NCBI RefSeq assembly: GCF_038008325.1
Contig: NZ_JBBOYW010000001.1
Span: 2,594,001 to 2,658,000 of the forward strand
DNA from: Lysinibacillus sp. FSL K6-0232
GTDB taxonomy: Bacteria > Bacillota > Bacilli > Bacillales_A > Planococcaceae
DNA: 64,000 nucleotides
Direction of reading: 5' to 3'
Shown here: piece by piece, positions 55,812-64,000 of the stretch
Layout: every line of letters starts with the position of its first letter
Numbering within the stretch: the stretch's first letter is position 1
Translations under genes and position numbers: made by a program
Notes under the pieces: model-generated
Database searches by the model: none
Told to the model about the DNA's origin: nothing
What the model saw: the letters and a program-made list of their open reading frames with translations, nothing else

Positions 55812-57095
55812 GTGCACAATGAACCACTCGCTTTTCGCATGCGTCCCTTAACCCTTGATGAGGTTGTAGGTCATCAGGATTTCATTGGACCCAATACAGC
55901 GCTTTATAAAATGATTCATAATGGACATGTACCCTCTATGTTGCTTTATGGTGAACCAGGCATCGGTAAAACATCGATTGCTAATGCCATCGCAGGCAGC
56001 TCAAAGCTTCCCTTCTTTGCCCTTAATGCCACACGAGCTGGTAAAAAGGATGTTGAGGATATTGTACAAGAAGCTAGAATCTCAGGAAAAGTCCTGCTGT
56101 TTTTAGATGAAATTCATCGCTTCAATAAATTACAGCAAGATACATTACTGCCACATGTTGAAAATGGCTCGATTGTATTAATTGGTGCTACAACAGAAAA
56201 CCCTTATCATGATGTAAATCCAGCGATTCGTTCACGCTGCGGAGAAATTTATCAGCTAAAGCGACTGACAAAGGACAATATTATTGAGCTGATTCAAAAA
56301 GCACTTGCTGATGATAGGCGTGGATTAGGGAAATATCACTTTGGCTTAACAACAGCACAAATCGAGCTAATTGCTGGAGCAGCAAACGGAGATGCACGAA
56401 AAGCATTAACATTGCTAGAGTCCATTTACTATGCAAGTGATGAAGTGGACGGTCAAACGGTTGTAGCAGATCATATTATTGAGCATCTAAGTAGCCGAAT
56501 TGGTGTTTATGGCGATAAAAAGGGCTCACATTTTTATAATCTGCTCTCTGCCTTGCAAAAATCTGTACGTGGTAGTGATACAAACGCTGCCCTATATTAC
56601 TTAGCACATTTATTAGAAATAGGCGATTTAGTGGCTGTTAGTAGACGCTTACTTGTCATGGCATATGAGGATATTGGGCTTGCGAATCCTACGGTTGGAC
56701 CTCATGTGTTAGCTGCTGTCCAAGCAGCCGAACGCCTCGGATTACCAGAAGCACGGATACCGCTTGCTAATGCTGTGATTGAAATGTGTCTAGCCTCAAA
56801 ATCGAATTCAGCCATTGCAGCAATTGATGCAGCCATTGCTGCGATTCATGAAGGCAAAACAGGTGATATTCCTCATCATTTACGTGATGCTCATTACGAA
56901 GGGTCAAAAGATTTAGGACATGTCGGCTATCAATATCCACATAATACACCCATCGGCACATTTGGAGGCTGGGTAGACCAGCAATACTTACCAGATGAAC
57001 TTGAGGGCATAGAATTTTATAAACCTGTTATTGCAGGTGAAGAAAAGCGCATGGCAGGCATCTACGAAAAGCTAAAATCCTTTCATAAAAAGTAA
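55812..57095 (+). CDS. rarA: Replication-associated recombination protein RarA (MgsA)
   Basis: GTG at 55812 sits 8 bases from AAAGGAG and is preferred to ATG 55806, which is only 2 bases away; 427 residues. AAA+ core: LYGEPGIGKTSIANAI (Walker A), LLFLDEIHRFNK (Walker B), IGATTENPYHDVN; then a helical tetramerisation tail. It acts at stalled replication forks. Divergent from cymR as in B. subtilis. Confidence 0.95.
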   Translation: MHNEPLAFRMRPLTLDEVVGHQDFIGPNTALYKMIHNGHVPSMLLYGEPGIGKTSIANAIAGSSKLPFFALNATRAGKKDVEDIVQEARISGKVLLFLDEIHRFNKLQQDTLLPHVENGSIVLIGATTENPYHDVNPAIRSRCGEIYQLKRLTKDNIIELIQKALADDRRGLGKYHFGLTTAQIELIAGAANGDARKALTLLESIYYASDEVDGQTVVADHIIEHLSSRIGVYGDKKGSHFYNLLSALQKSVRGSDTNAALYYLAHLLEIGDLVAVSRRLLVMAYEDIGLANPTVGPHVLAAVQAAERLGLPEARIPLANAVIEMCLASKSNSAIAAIDAAIAAIHEGKTGDIPHHLRDAHYEGSKDLGHVGYQYPHNTPIGTFGGWVDQQYLPDELEGIEFYKPVIAGEEKRMAGIYEKLKSFHKK

Positions 57096-57126
57096 CATCG
57101 CTTGCAGGAAGTGATGTTACTTTTTA
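57093..57126 (+). terminator. Terminator of rarA
   Basis: AGTAACATCGCTT / AAGTGATGTTACT (one G-T pair) followed by TTTTTATAC. Confidence 0.88.
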
Positions 57127-57157
57127 TACAAAAAAACAGGATAAGCTGTTTAAGCAA

Positions 57158-57874
57158 TTATCCTGTAAAGCTAGGGTTATTTGTTGTGTAGCGCTCTTGA
57201 TAAAATCGATTTAATGTTTCTGCTATATTGCGAAGTGAGGGCAAAATTGGTTTTTCCCCACCTTCTTCATTTACTTTATTATGCAAAAATGCAATCAATT
57301 TATACGATTGATACAAAAGACTTGTAAATTCTTGTGTATGTTCCCGCACTTCAAAGCGAATAGCTTTAACCGCAACAGCCTGTGCCACTTTTTGCTCTCT
57401 TGTTTCAAAACATTGCTCTTGACGTACTTCATCATCACTCACTCGATAGAGCAACCTTAGTGTACTATAGACCTCTTGATTATCACGAAAACGCTCCTTC
57501 AGCCACTGCAACACAAATTGTAAAAGAATGACCGCATACATAAAGGAAAGGCATTCGTCACCGCGTGATTTTTTTGCTAAACGTTGGAAATACTCTGCCT
57601 GTGTCACTAATTCAAATAAAATTAAACGAACCGGATACAACATGGCATGACCGCTATTGACATATAATTTTTCTCGATCTCTGTACATTGCTAGCCAAAT
57701 ATCCTTTACCAATGAAATGGATTTCCTTGTAGAGAGTGCTAATTGACATTGAATAAGCTGATGCTCAATCGTTGGCTGTAGTAGTCGTTGAAATAAAAGC
57801 TCATCTTCCTCACTCACAAGTAATAGTGGTTTTTCCAAATTTGCTACATCTATTTCGATACCATTTACAAGCAT
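57158..57874 (-). CDS. Unrecognised 238-residue helical protein
   Basis: Begins MLVNGIEIDVANLEKPLLLV, then mostly amphipathic helices with several aromatic residues (WLAMYRDREKLYVN, FMYAVILLQFVLQWLKERF). One hydrophobic helix near 108-123, no signal peptide. Two cysteines. No family recognised. It is followed by its own hairpin (ACAGGATAA / TTATCCTGT, about 57136-57169, overlapping its last codons). It is not part of the conserved Bacillus order. Confidence 0.75.
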   Translation of the reverse strand: MLVNGIEIDVANLEKPLLLVSEEDELLFQRLLQPTIEHQLIQCQLALSTRKSISLVKDIWLAMYRDREKLYVNSGHAMLYPVRLILFELVTQAEYFQRLAKKSRGDECLSFMYAVILLQFVLQWLKERFRDNQEVYSTLRLLYRVSDDEVRQEQCFETREQKVAQAVAVKAIRFEVREHTQEFTSLLYQSYKLIAFLHNKVNEEGGEKPILPSLRNIAETLNRFYQERYTTNNPSFTG

Positions 57875-58204
57875 TGCCTAGCCCCCTTCATTCCAAGTTT
57901 ACAGACTCACACTATACAAATTACCTGTTTTTAACTATAATTCGACAAAAAATTATAAATACCTTTTCCAAAACATAGCTTTTTACTTTCTGTACAATCA
58001 ATTACGCTCCAGTGTAATTGTACCTGTCACCAATGCTTTCGATACATAAAGAATTTGCTAAACCAAGATAAAAAAAGAATCTATGAAACTTCATCCATCC
58101 TATTTTTCAACAGCAAATGTTGTAGAAAAACAAAATATCATTGTAGAAGTCATATAGATTCTAAACGTATAAGCTATTTTCAAAGCAAAAGTTGGTTGTA
58201 TTGT
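57875..58204. other. Intergenic region between unknown genes
   Basis: 330 AT-rich bases. A dyad CAATTAC / GTAATTG lies at 57999-58020. The plus-strand frame 58055-58321 runs against the next gene and has no ribosome binding site; I see nothing else. Confidence 0.5.
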
Positions 58205-58723
58205 TTACGCAGATATTTCATGATCGACAAATACTTTAAGCTGAAGAAGACATTGCTTTATGTCACCTTGCTGTGCAAGAACTTCATTGCGTATCACTGC
58301 CACTTTTTCTTTATCCTCTAGAACTTCCATCATAAGGTCAAAAATAGCCGTTAGTAATTGTTCATTCTCTTCCTGTACAATATTTGGCAGCGAATAGGCA
58401 GCTACTTTTAATAAATGCTCCACCTGTTCAGGCGTTTTTTGTAGGGCATTCGATGAATAATAGGTTGCTTCTGCTAAAAAATAGCATAGCTTTGCATAGC
58501 AGTCGACGAATAAATGCCAATACGTATTCGCATTCGGTAACTCCCCTGCTCGTTTATCAATATACTCTTTATAAAAAGTTGTTGCTTGTCTATATAAAGG
58601 ATTTAACTCTCTCATCGCCTTTGGGTAATTATTAGAAGTATCCAAATAATCAAATACAATATCATTCATTTTCTCTTGAAGCTTTACAATATCTAGATGG
58701 TCACGAATTACTTGAATTTCCAT
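58205..58723 (-). CDS. Unrecognised 172-residue cytoplasmic helical protein
   Basis: ATG at 58723 after GGGAGAG. Nearly all helix: MEIQVIRDHLDIVKLQEKMN, a Tyr/Trp-rich centre (TYWHLFVDCYAKLCYFLAEATYY), and a Leu/Val-rich C-terminal half. No membrane segment or signal. Two cysteines in the centre. No recognised family; sits alone with long flanks. Confidence 0.7.
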   Translation of the reverse strand: MEIQVIRDHLDIVKLQEKMNDIVFDYLDTSNNYPKAMRELNPLYRQATTFYKEYIDKRAGELPNANTYWHLFVDCYAKLCYFLAEATYYSSNALQKTPEQVEHLLKVAAYSLPNIVQEENEQLLTAIFDLMMEVLEDKEKVAVIRNEVLAQQGDIKQCLLQLKVFVDHEISA

Positions 58724-58928
58724 TTTTCTCACTCTCCCATATCATTTGTTATTTTAACGTCATGGCTATTCACTGAGTAGCTTTGAACATCCCAAACAAT
58801 TGATTATCCATTGGTATTACTCAAATTATAGCAATAAACCAAATAGATAAGGGAGTACATGAAAAAAATAAGACAATTTCGTGAATTATTAGCATTTTAT
58901 ATACATAACGCGAACTATTTTGATAAAA

Positions 58929-59315
58929 TTATATTTTTTGTACATAGTCGTCAAAAAGACCTAAGTCCTTTGCCTGATCAATGATTTCGAGAATGCTTCC
59001 CTGTGCATATTTTATGATGCGCTGTTTTGGACGATAAAAATAGGCTTTGTTCTGTATTAACCATTCATTAAGCGTTATATCACTAGCGGTTTGCTGATTT
59101 GTTAATATTCGTTTATGTCGAAGTATATCTGCCATTTGATAAAAACCATCTGATGGCTCATAGGCAGATACATCAAAGTTAAAAATCGGGCTAACAACCT
59201 GTCCAATATCAAAAATATGGATCGTTTGCTGCTGTTCATCTATCGCCAACTCTACTGTACTAATTTCATCGAAAAGATTTAAGCCTTTATACTCCATTTG
59301 ATAAATTTTCTCCAT
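58929..59315 (-). CDS. Unrecognised 128-residue protein
   Basis: GGGGGGCG upstream of the ATG. Begins MEKIYQMEYKGLNLFDEIS, has beta-strand-like alternation through about 60 and helices later (FDYVQKI-like end). Acidic and aromatic-rich. No family recognised. The neighbouring genes give no functional clue. Confidence 0.7.
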   Translation of the reverse strand: MEKIYQMEYKGLNLFDEISTVELAIDEQQQTIHIFDIGQVVSPIFNFDVSAYEPSDGFYQMADILRHKRILTNQQTASDITLNEWLIQNKAYFYRPKQRIIKYAQGSILEIIDQAKDLGLFDDYVQKI

Positions 59316-59356
59316 TTACAAACGCCCCCCTTTACAGTGCCCTTATTGTAACATAC

Positions 59357-59396
59357 AAAAAATAGCTGCCTCACAATGAGAAAGGCAACTATTTTT
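59357..59396 (-). terminator. Terminator of tcdA
   Basis: On the minus strand AAAAATAGTTGCC pairs with GGCAGCTATTTTT (one mismatch), with T-runs on both sides. Confidence 0.85.
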
Positions 59397-59404
59397 CAAT
59401 ACGA

Positions 59405-60166
59405 TTAACCTTGTACACGTGTAATTTTTACATCTTGTAAAATAGTGTTCACAACCCAGCTTGCCGCAATTAAGCCTGCCACTGAAGGTACAAAGGCATT
59501 GGAAGAAGGCGGCATTTTTGCTTTACGAATTGCTGCATCAGGCTTTCCTACATGCTCCACAACATCTGGACGCACAACAATTGGGCTTTCATCTGAAAAG
59601 ACAACTGTTACACCTTTATGAATTCCTTCTTTGCGTAGCTTTGTACGTATGATTTTAGCTAGAGGGTCTGTATGTGTTTTTGATATATCAGCAATTTGGA
59701 AGCGAGTAGGGTCCATTTTATTTGCCGCACCCATACTAGAGATAATCGGGATATTACGCTTTAGACATTCTTTCATAATATGAATTTTATACATCACTGT
59801 ATCACTAGCATCAATCACATAATCAATGCCTTGTGCAAAAAATTCTTCATATGTTTCTTCTGTGTAAAACATATGCATATCAATCACTTCACATGCTGGA
59901 TTAATATCGGCAATACGTTCCTTCATAATCGCTGATTTAGACTTACCGATTGTAGAAAGATACGCCACTAATTGTCTATTAACATTGGTAATATCTACAT
60001 TGTCCTTATCCACTAAAATAATGCGACCGATGCCACTTCTTGCACATGCTTCAGCGGCAAATGACCCAACACCACCTACACCAAGAATGGCTACTGTTGT
60101 ATTTTTTAATTTCTCAAGCCCCTCTGTTCCTATAGCGAGCTCGTTACGTGAAAATTGATGTAACAT
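59405..60166 (-). CDS. tcdA: tRNA threonylcarbamoyladenosine dehydratase TcdA (YrvM)
   Basis: ATG at 60166 giving 253 residues starting MLHQFSRNELAIGTEG. E1-like Rossmann fold: LGVGGVGSFAAEACAR, VDKDNVDITNVNRQ (adenylation), no catalytic Cys of ubiquitin type. It cyclises t6A37 to ct6A37. B. subtilis yrvM sits near aspS with the 6S RNA gene between. Confidence 0.94.
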   Translation of the reverse strand: MLHQFSRNELAIGTEGLEKLKNTTVAILGVGGVGSFAAEACARSGIGRIILVDKDNVDITNVNRQLVAYLSTIGKSKSAIMKERIADINPACEVIDMHMFYTEETYEEFFAQGIDYVIDASDTVMYKIHIMKECLKRNIPIISSMGAANKMDPTRFQIADISKTHTDPLAKIIRTKLRKEGIHKGVTVVFSDESPIVVRPDVVEHVGKPDAAIRKAKMPPSSNAFVPSVAGLIAASWVVNTILQDVKITRVQG

Positions 60167-60416
60167 CCTGACACTCTCCATCTATGAAATTTTATTAGTA
60201 AACCTAGTTAAATGCTAAGATAAAGCAAGCCTATCTTACATTTTCTCAAGGTATTTAGCAAGTAAAAATTTAAAAGGGATAAATAGATTTCTTAGCAAAT
60301 CCATTTACCCCCATAAGTTCTATTATAATAAATTAAGTAGGTCGTGCCCTCATTTGAGCGCTTGTCCGCTGTTATTGAGCGAAATCTACTCTACATTGAG
60401 CAATTTTCTCCAGCAA

Positions 60417-60686
60417 TTAGCATTCTTCTCCGATTGCCTTCGATACGATTAGCTCTGTTACTGTTTGCAATAATTTTTCAGCATCTGGTCCATTAGCTGT
60501 AATTTCTACTACACTACCTGGTGTTACTCCTAAGGACATCACACCCATAATAGATTTTAAATTAACAGACCTGTTATTATGCTTTAATTCAACATCACTT
60601 TCAAATGGTGTTACGGCAGCTACAAGTAATGCTGCTGGTCTTGCATGAACGCCTTCTGATGTCGTAATTTTATACGTTTTTTTCAT
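60417..60686 (-). CDS. ptsH: HPr-family PTS phosphocarrier
   Basis: 89 residues. GVHARPA carries the phosphorylated His15; KSIMGVMSLG carries regulatory Ser46, so it is true HPr, not Crh. No ptsI follows it in this window. It is 17 bases after the SIS gene, so is the third gene of a GntR-SIS-HPr operon; HPr may serve an amino-sugar PTS. Confidence 0.88.
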   Translation of the reverse strand: MKKTYKITTSEGVHARPAALLVAAVTPFESDVELKHNNRSVNLKSIMGVMSLGVTPGSVVEITANGPDAEKLLQTVTELIVSKAIGEEC

Positions 60687-60703
60687 TTATAATGCCTCCA
60701 TTT

Positions 60704-61423
60704 TCATGTAAATTTAATGCGATGTTGATATTTGGCAATCATCCGTTCATTATAAGATCCATCTGCATCAACATTATTGCTAATAAAGACAGGTAATGCT
60801 GTTGATGATTGTGCCATTTGCTCAATAACTTCACTAAACAACGCATTTAATAAAAGCGAGCCAATAACGGTTGAGGCAGGTGCATATTGCATATGATGCC
60901 AATGCAATATACCATCACCAATTGGTATATGTGTATTTAGCACAAGGTCAACAACCTCCTCTAAGCGTTGGCCGCTCTGATGGTGTGCTGACTGTTCGCT
61001 ATAGGCAAGTGATTGCAGGGAGAGGACAAATACGCCTGCATCCTTTGCTAATAATGCCGCATCAATAGGAGCTGCATTTCTTCCTGAGGTTGAAATCACA
61101 ATACATGTGTCGTGTTCATGAAAGTCAAATTGCTCCTTATACCGTTCAATAATCGTTGGGTCTTTTTCATTTTCAGATGAGGCTAAGGCTCCTGCCTGTA
61201 ATGTTAAAGGTTCAATAAAAATTGGTCGCACAGGCACTAAACCACCAGCACGATAAAAAGCCTCCTGTGCTAAAAGGTAAGAATGACCACAGCCAAATAA
61301 TTGAATAATGCCACCCTTCTGAAGGCGTTGTATTATAATTTGTGCTGCTTCCTGAATACAAGCAGCCTCCTGTTTCTTGACAATCTCGATTAACTTTTCG
61401 ATTTCAGAAAAATATGCATGCAT
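60704..61423 (-). CDS. SIS-domain protein, UPF0309-like
   Basis: ATG at 61423 after AAAGGTG; 239 residues. One SIS fold with FGCGHSYLLAQEAFYRAGG and IVISTSGRNAAPIDAALLAKDAG, which bind phosphorylated sugars. The family is uncharacterised; it resembles sugar isomerases and MurQ-like etherases. Context with a NagR-like regulator and HPr suggests amino-sugar phosphate use. Confidence 0.85.
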   Translation of the reverse strand: MHAYFSEIEKLIEIVKKQEAACIQEAAQIIIQRLQKGGIIQLFGCGHSYLLAQEAFYRAGGLVPVRPIFIEPLTLQAGALASSENEKDPTIIERYKEQFDFHEHDTCIVISTSGRNAAPIDAALLAKDAGVFVLSLQSLAYSEQSAHHQSGQRLEEVVDLVLNTHIPIGDGILHWHHMQYAPASTVIGSLLLNALFSEVIEQMAQSSTALPVFISNNVDADGSYNERMIAKYQHRIKFT

Positions 61424-61427
61424 ATAA

Positions 61428-62162
61428 TCACCTTTTAATTTCACTTGTAAATTTATAGCGATCCGCTCGGTACGTACTACGCACAAGCTCAAATGGCTTA
61501 CCGTCTGATAAATAACTAGTCCGTTTAATAATTAACACAGGCGCTGTTGGATGAATTTGCAATAATTTACTATCCTCTTTAGAAACGATGGCTGCCTCCA
61601 TTTGTTGAATCGCATTGCCAATTTTTTGGTGAGATGCTGTTTCAATTAATGCATAAAGAGAGCCCATTAATTGTTGTTCATCTAATTTTGGATAAATTTT
61701 AACAGGAATATACGTTCTTTCAATAGCCATTGGTTGTGCATCAGCATTTCGAATTCGCACAACAAAGAAGACTTCTTCTTTAGGCGATATCATTAAATCC
61801 TTTGCAATATCCACTGGCGGCATTATTTTTTCAAAACGCAACACCTTACTGCTCGGCTCCATCCCTCTTGCACGCATATCCTCGGTAAAGCTTGTTAACC
61901 CTTGCAATGGCTGCTCTAATTTCGGATTCGCTACATATGTTCCTCTTCCTTTTTCTCGATACAACAAACCGCTATTCACAAGATTTGTAATCGCTTGACG
62001 AACAGTCATTCTACTAACATTAAACTGTAATGATAGCTCTCGCTCGGAAGGAATTGTTTCACCAATTCTATATTCCTCTAAATCAATCCGTTGCTTAATA
62101 ATTTCTTCTATTTGTATATAAATAGGTATAGGAGAATTCTTCTCTACCAACGCTTGCACCAT
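61428..62162 (-). CDS. GntR-family (HutC/NagR type) transcriptional regulator
   Basis: Start at ATG 62162 after GAGG, 244 residues; the longer frame upstream has no support. N-terminal winged helix (about 8-75) with TIPSERELSLQFNVSRMTVRQ then a UTRA ligand domain. Near NagR/YvoA, which binds glucosamine-6-phosphate. Probably represses its own operon with the SIS and HPr genes. Its site is not visible. Confidence 0.88.
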   Translation of the reverse strand: MVQALVEKNSPIPIYIQIEEIIKQRIDLEEYRIGETIPSERELSLQFNVSRMTVRQAITNLVNSGLLYREKGRGTYVANPKLEQPLQGLTSFTEDMRARGMEPSSKVLRFEKIMPPVDIAKDLMISPKEEVFFVVRIRNADAQPMAIERTYIPVKIYPKLDEQQLMGSLYALIETASHQKIGNAIQQMEAAIVSKEDSKLLQIHPTAPVLIIKRTSYLSDGKPFELVRSTYRADRYKFTSEIKR

Positions 62163-62320
62163 CCTTATTGCCTCATATAATGTTGGTGATAACAATAACG
62201 ATAAAACGCTATTATAATGAGGGTTTAAAGCGTATTTTAATCTATTCCAATTATAGGCTACTTTCACGAAAATAAAAAGGAATCGCTTGCTATTCTCTCA
62301 ATTTTTCTGCTTGCAACAAT

Positions 62321-62355
62321 AAAAAAAGAGCTTGCACCTAGCATCGCTCTCTTTT
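62321..62355 (-). terminator. Terminator downstream of the 6S RNA candidate
   Basis: On the minus strand AAAAAGAGAGC and GCTCTTTTTTT flank a 13-base loop; the T-run follows. Confidence 0.75.
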
Positions 62356-62370
62356 TGCTTATGTATAGGA

Positions 62371-62572
62371 CGAATCCCGATTGTGCCGTAATGCCAAAAA
62401 ACATTCGTTTTGAACCCGCAATTCGCAGGTGGGTGCCCGCTTTATAGCTTTAAACGTCCCCTTAAATAGGGGCATGTTTGCCGCTACAAAATAAAGGCTC
62501 CCGATTCAATAATGTTCGGTCAAAACTGTGAAGTAGCGTTAGCAGTTAGACAAACACATCAGGATTCGTATT
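62371..62572 (-). ncRNA. bsrA: Probable 6S RNA (bsrA/6S-1 homologue)
   Basis: About 200 nt folding as one long rod. The 5' end CGAATCCTGAT pairs over 11 bases with the 3' end ATCGGGATTCG. Inner pairs include GTTTTGACC with GGTTCAAAAC, GCCTTTAT / ATAAAGCGGGC, and an apical CCCCTTAAATAGGGG hairpin. It has a near-perfect sigma-A promoter and a terminator. The site, between tcdA and aspS, is that of bsrA in B. subtilis. 6S RNA binds sigma-A RNA polymerase in stationary phase. Confidence 0.78.
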
Positions 62573-62578
62573 ACAGAT

Positions 62579-62607
62579 ATCATACCATCCCTTTTCTGAT
62601 AATTCAA
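62579..62607 (-). promoter_or_regulatory. Sigma-A promoter of the 6S RNA candidate
   Basis: TTGAAT, 17 bases, TATGAT on the minus strand, with the RNA starting about 7 bases later. Confidence 0.88.
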
Positions 62608-62648
62608 ACGATTTTCTCTTATAAACTTTGTTTTTTATAAAAACGCAA

Positions 62649-62695
62649 AAAATACCTAGAATCCCAGCAATTTTTGCTAGAAAATCCAGGTATTT
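62649..62695 (-). terminator. Terminator of aspS
   Basis: AAATACCT pairs with AGGTATTT, enclosing an inner AGCAA / TTGCT stem; TTTTTTGCG follows on the minus strand. Confidence 0.75.
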
Positions 62696-62706
62696 TGTAA
62701 TATTGA

Positions 62707-64000
62707 TTATTTTCTAAATGCTTTAATTGCCAAGCTTAGCTCACTTAATTGGTCAGGTGATACTTCACTTGGTGCTTCTGTTAGCAAGCAGCTTGCACTT
62801 GCTGTTTTCGGAAATGCAATGGTATCACGTAAATTTGTACGACCTGCTAATAGCATCACAAAACGGTCAAGACCAAAAGCAAGGCCCGCATGTGGTGGTA
62901 CACCATATTCAAACGCCTCTAATAAGAAGCCAAATTGTGCTTGTGCCTCTTCTTCTGAGAAGCCAAGTAATTCAAACATTTTTTCTTGTAGATCACGTTC
63001 GTAAATACGTAATGAGCCACCACCAAGTTCGTAGCCGTTTAAGACGATATCATATGCTTGTGCTCGTACTGCTGAAGGATCTGTATCCATTAATGGGATA
63101 TCTTCATCAAATGGTCGTGTAAATGGATGATGCGCTGCATAGTAGCGTCCATCTTCCTCCGAGTATTCAAATAATGGCCAGTCAGTAATCCATAGGAAAG
63201 CAAATTGTGATTCATCGATTAAGTTTAAGTCTTGCCCTAATTTTGTACGAAGTGCTCCCAATGCAGCGGCTACAACAGATGCTTTGTCCGCTACAAATAC
63301 TAAAATATCGCCAACTTCTGCTCCCATACGTTCAATTAATGCTGTTGTTAATGCTTCATCAAAGAATTTTGCAATTGGGCCATTCAAGCCTTCTTCTGTT
63401 ACCTTTAACCAAGCAAGACCTTTTGCACCATAGATGCCAACGAATTTTGTTAGCTCGTCCATATCCTTACGAGAATAGTTATCCGCTGCTCCTTTAATAT
63501 TAATACCTTTTACTTGTTTGCCTTGTGCTACAGTATCCGCAAACACTTTAAAGCTACAGCCATCAAAAATATCATTTAATGCCACTAACTCTAAGCCAAA
63601 GCGTACATCTGGCTTATCTGAACCATAACGATCCATCGCCTCTTGATATTTCATGCGCTGGAATGGTGCAGGAATATCAATGCCTTTTACTTCTTTCATA
63701 ACCGCCTGAATTAAGCGCTCGTTCATTTCTAATACTTCTTCCTGCGTCAAGAAGCTTGTTTCAATATCAACCTGTGTAAACTCTGGCTGACGGTCAGCAC
63801 GTAAGTCTTCATCACGGAAGCAGCGCGCAATTTGGAAGTATTTTTCAAAGCCAGCAACCATTAATAATTGCTTAAATAATTGAGGTGATTGTGGCAATGC
63901 ATAAAATTCACCTTCATGAACACGTGATGGCACTAGATAGTCACGAGCGCCCTCTGGTGTAGATTTAGTTAAAATTGGTGTTTCTACCTCTAAAAAGCCT
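62707..64000 (-). CDS. aspS: Aspartyl-tRNA synthetase, C-terminal part (5' end outside window)
   Basis: 431 codons, open to the right edge. The window starts inside motif 2's run-up ([25 protein letters not shown]), then has [20 protein letters not shown] (motif 2), the bacterial insertion domain, and [12 protein letters not shown] (motif 3). Class II synthetase of bacterial type. Its N-terminal OB domain lies beyond 64000; hisS would be expected upstream. Confidence 0.96.
   Translation of the reverse strand, partial: GFLEVETPILTKSTPEGARDYLVPSRVHEGEFYALPQSPQLFKQLLMVAGFEKYFQIARCFRDEDLRADRQPEFTQVDIETSFLTQEEVLEMNERLIQAVMKEVKGIDIPAPFQRMKYQEAMDRYGSDKPDVRFGLELVALNDIFDGCSFKVFADTVAQGKQVKGINIKGAADNYSRKDMDELTKFVGIYGAKGLAWLKVTEEGLNGPIAKFFDEALTTALIERMGAEVGDILVFVADKASVVAAALGALRTKLGQDLNLIDESQFAFLWITDWPLFEYSEEDGRYYAAHHPFTRPFDEDIPLMDTDPSAVRAQAYDIVLNGYELGGGSLRIYERDLQEKMFELLGFSEEEAQAQFGFLLEAFEYGVPPHAGLAFGLDRFVMLLAGRTNLRDTIAFPKTASASCLLTEAPSEVSPDQLSELSLAIKAFRK

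Noticed and set aside
58001-58020. Terminator in the 57875-58204 spacer
   Set aside because: The 7-bp stem has no T-run and is not correctly placed after either flanking gene.
58055-58321. 88-codon plus-strand frame
   Set aside because: Overlaps the better supported minus-strand gene and is Lys/Phe/Cys-rich, typical of AT-rich noise.

Overview
The window looks like a chromosomal segment of a low-GC, endospore-forming member of the Bacillaceae/Planococcaceae, most likely Lysinibacillus or a close relative. The evidence is the sporulation genes (spoIIP, gpr, an uninterrupted sigK), the competence genes (comEA, comEB, comEC), the SLH-anchored surface proteins and a gene order close to the Bacillus subtilis yqe/yrr/yrv region. 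Genus assignment is inference. Most genes lie on the minus strand, and many starts were fixed by clear Shine-Dalgarno sequences.

Region by region: (1) 1-1600 holds the 3' end of a Fic-domain gene and a decayed tyrosine recombinase beside three short direct repeats, a mobile-element scar next to lepA. (2) 3.7-14.6 kb, between lepA and spoIIP, is a seven-gene minus-strand cluster behind a textbook cobalamin riboswitch: three DUF4430 proteins (one secreted, one huge and S-layer anchored, one lipoprotein), two proteins with prenyltransferase-like alpha/alpha-barrel repeats, and a complete ECF transporter (S, fused A-A', T). Vertebrate intrinsic factor and transcobalamin combine the same two folds, so this reads as a Gram-positive surface system for capturing and importing vitamin B12. 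It is the most interesting part of the window. (3) 14.8-29.7 kb is conserved housekeeping, competence and sporulation: spoIIP, gpr, rpsT, holA, yqzM, comEC-EB-EA, yqeM, rsfS, yqeK, nadD, yhbY, aroE, yqeH, yqeG, psd, pssA, sigK. (4) 29.7-42.4 kb: a 28-codon membrane peptide, mtnN, yrrS, greA, udk, trhP2-trhP1-trmR (wobble uridine modification), mltG, two DUF1292 genes, ruvX, ireB, and alaS under a T-box. (5) 42.4-45.7 kb: an orphan HpaB-type flavin monooxygenase and a complete IS1182-like element inserted at a terminator hairpin. (6) 45.75-57.1 kb: recD2, a eukaryotic-type hisA with a coupled unknown gene, a small alarmone synthetase, an MFS exporter, a TPR protein, mnmA, iscS, cymR and rarA. 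(7) 57.1-64 kb: three unrecognised genes, tcdA, an HPr-SIS-GntR operon, a probable 6S RNA gene and the 3' part of aspS.

Functional links: iscS supplies sulfur to mnmA, and cymR upstream probably controls sulfur and cysteine balance. trhP1, trhP2 and trmR act in series on tRNA wobble uridine. psd and pssA are consecutive phosphatidylethanolamine enzymes transcribed divergently. The riboswitch cluster probably combines extracellular B12 capture, relay by a lipoprotein and membrane import. No CRISPR array, rRNA, tRNA or intact prophage was seen.
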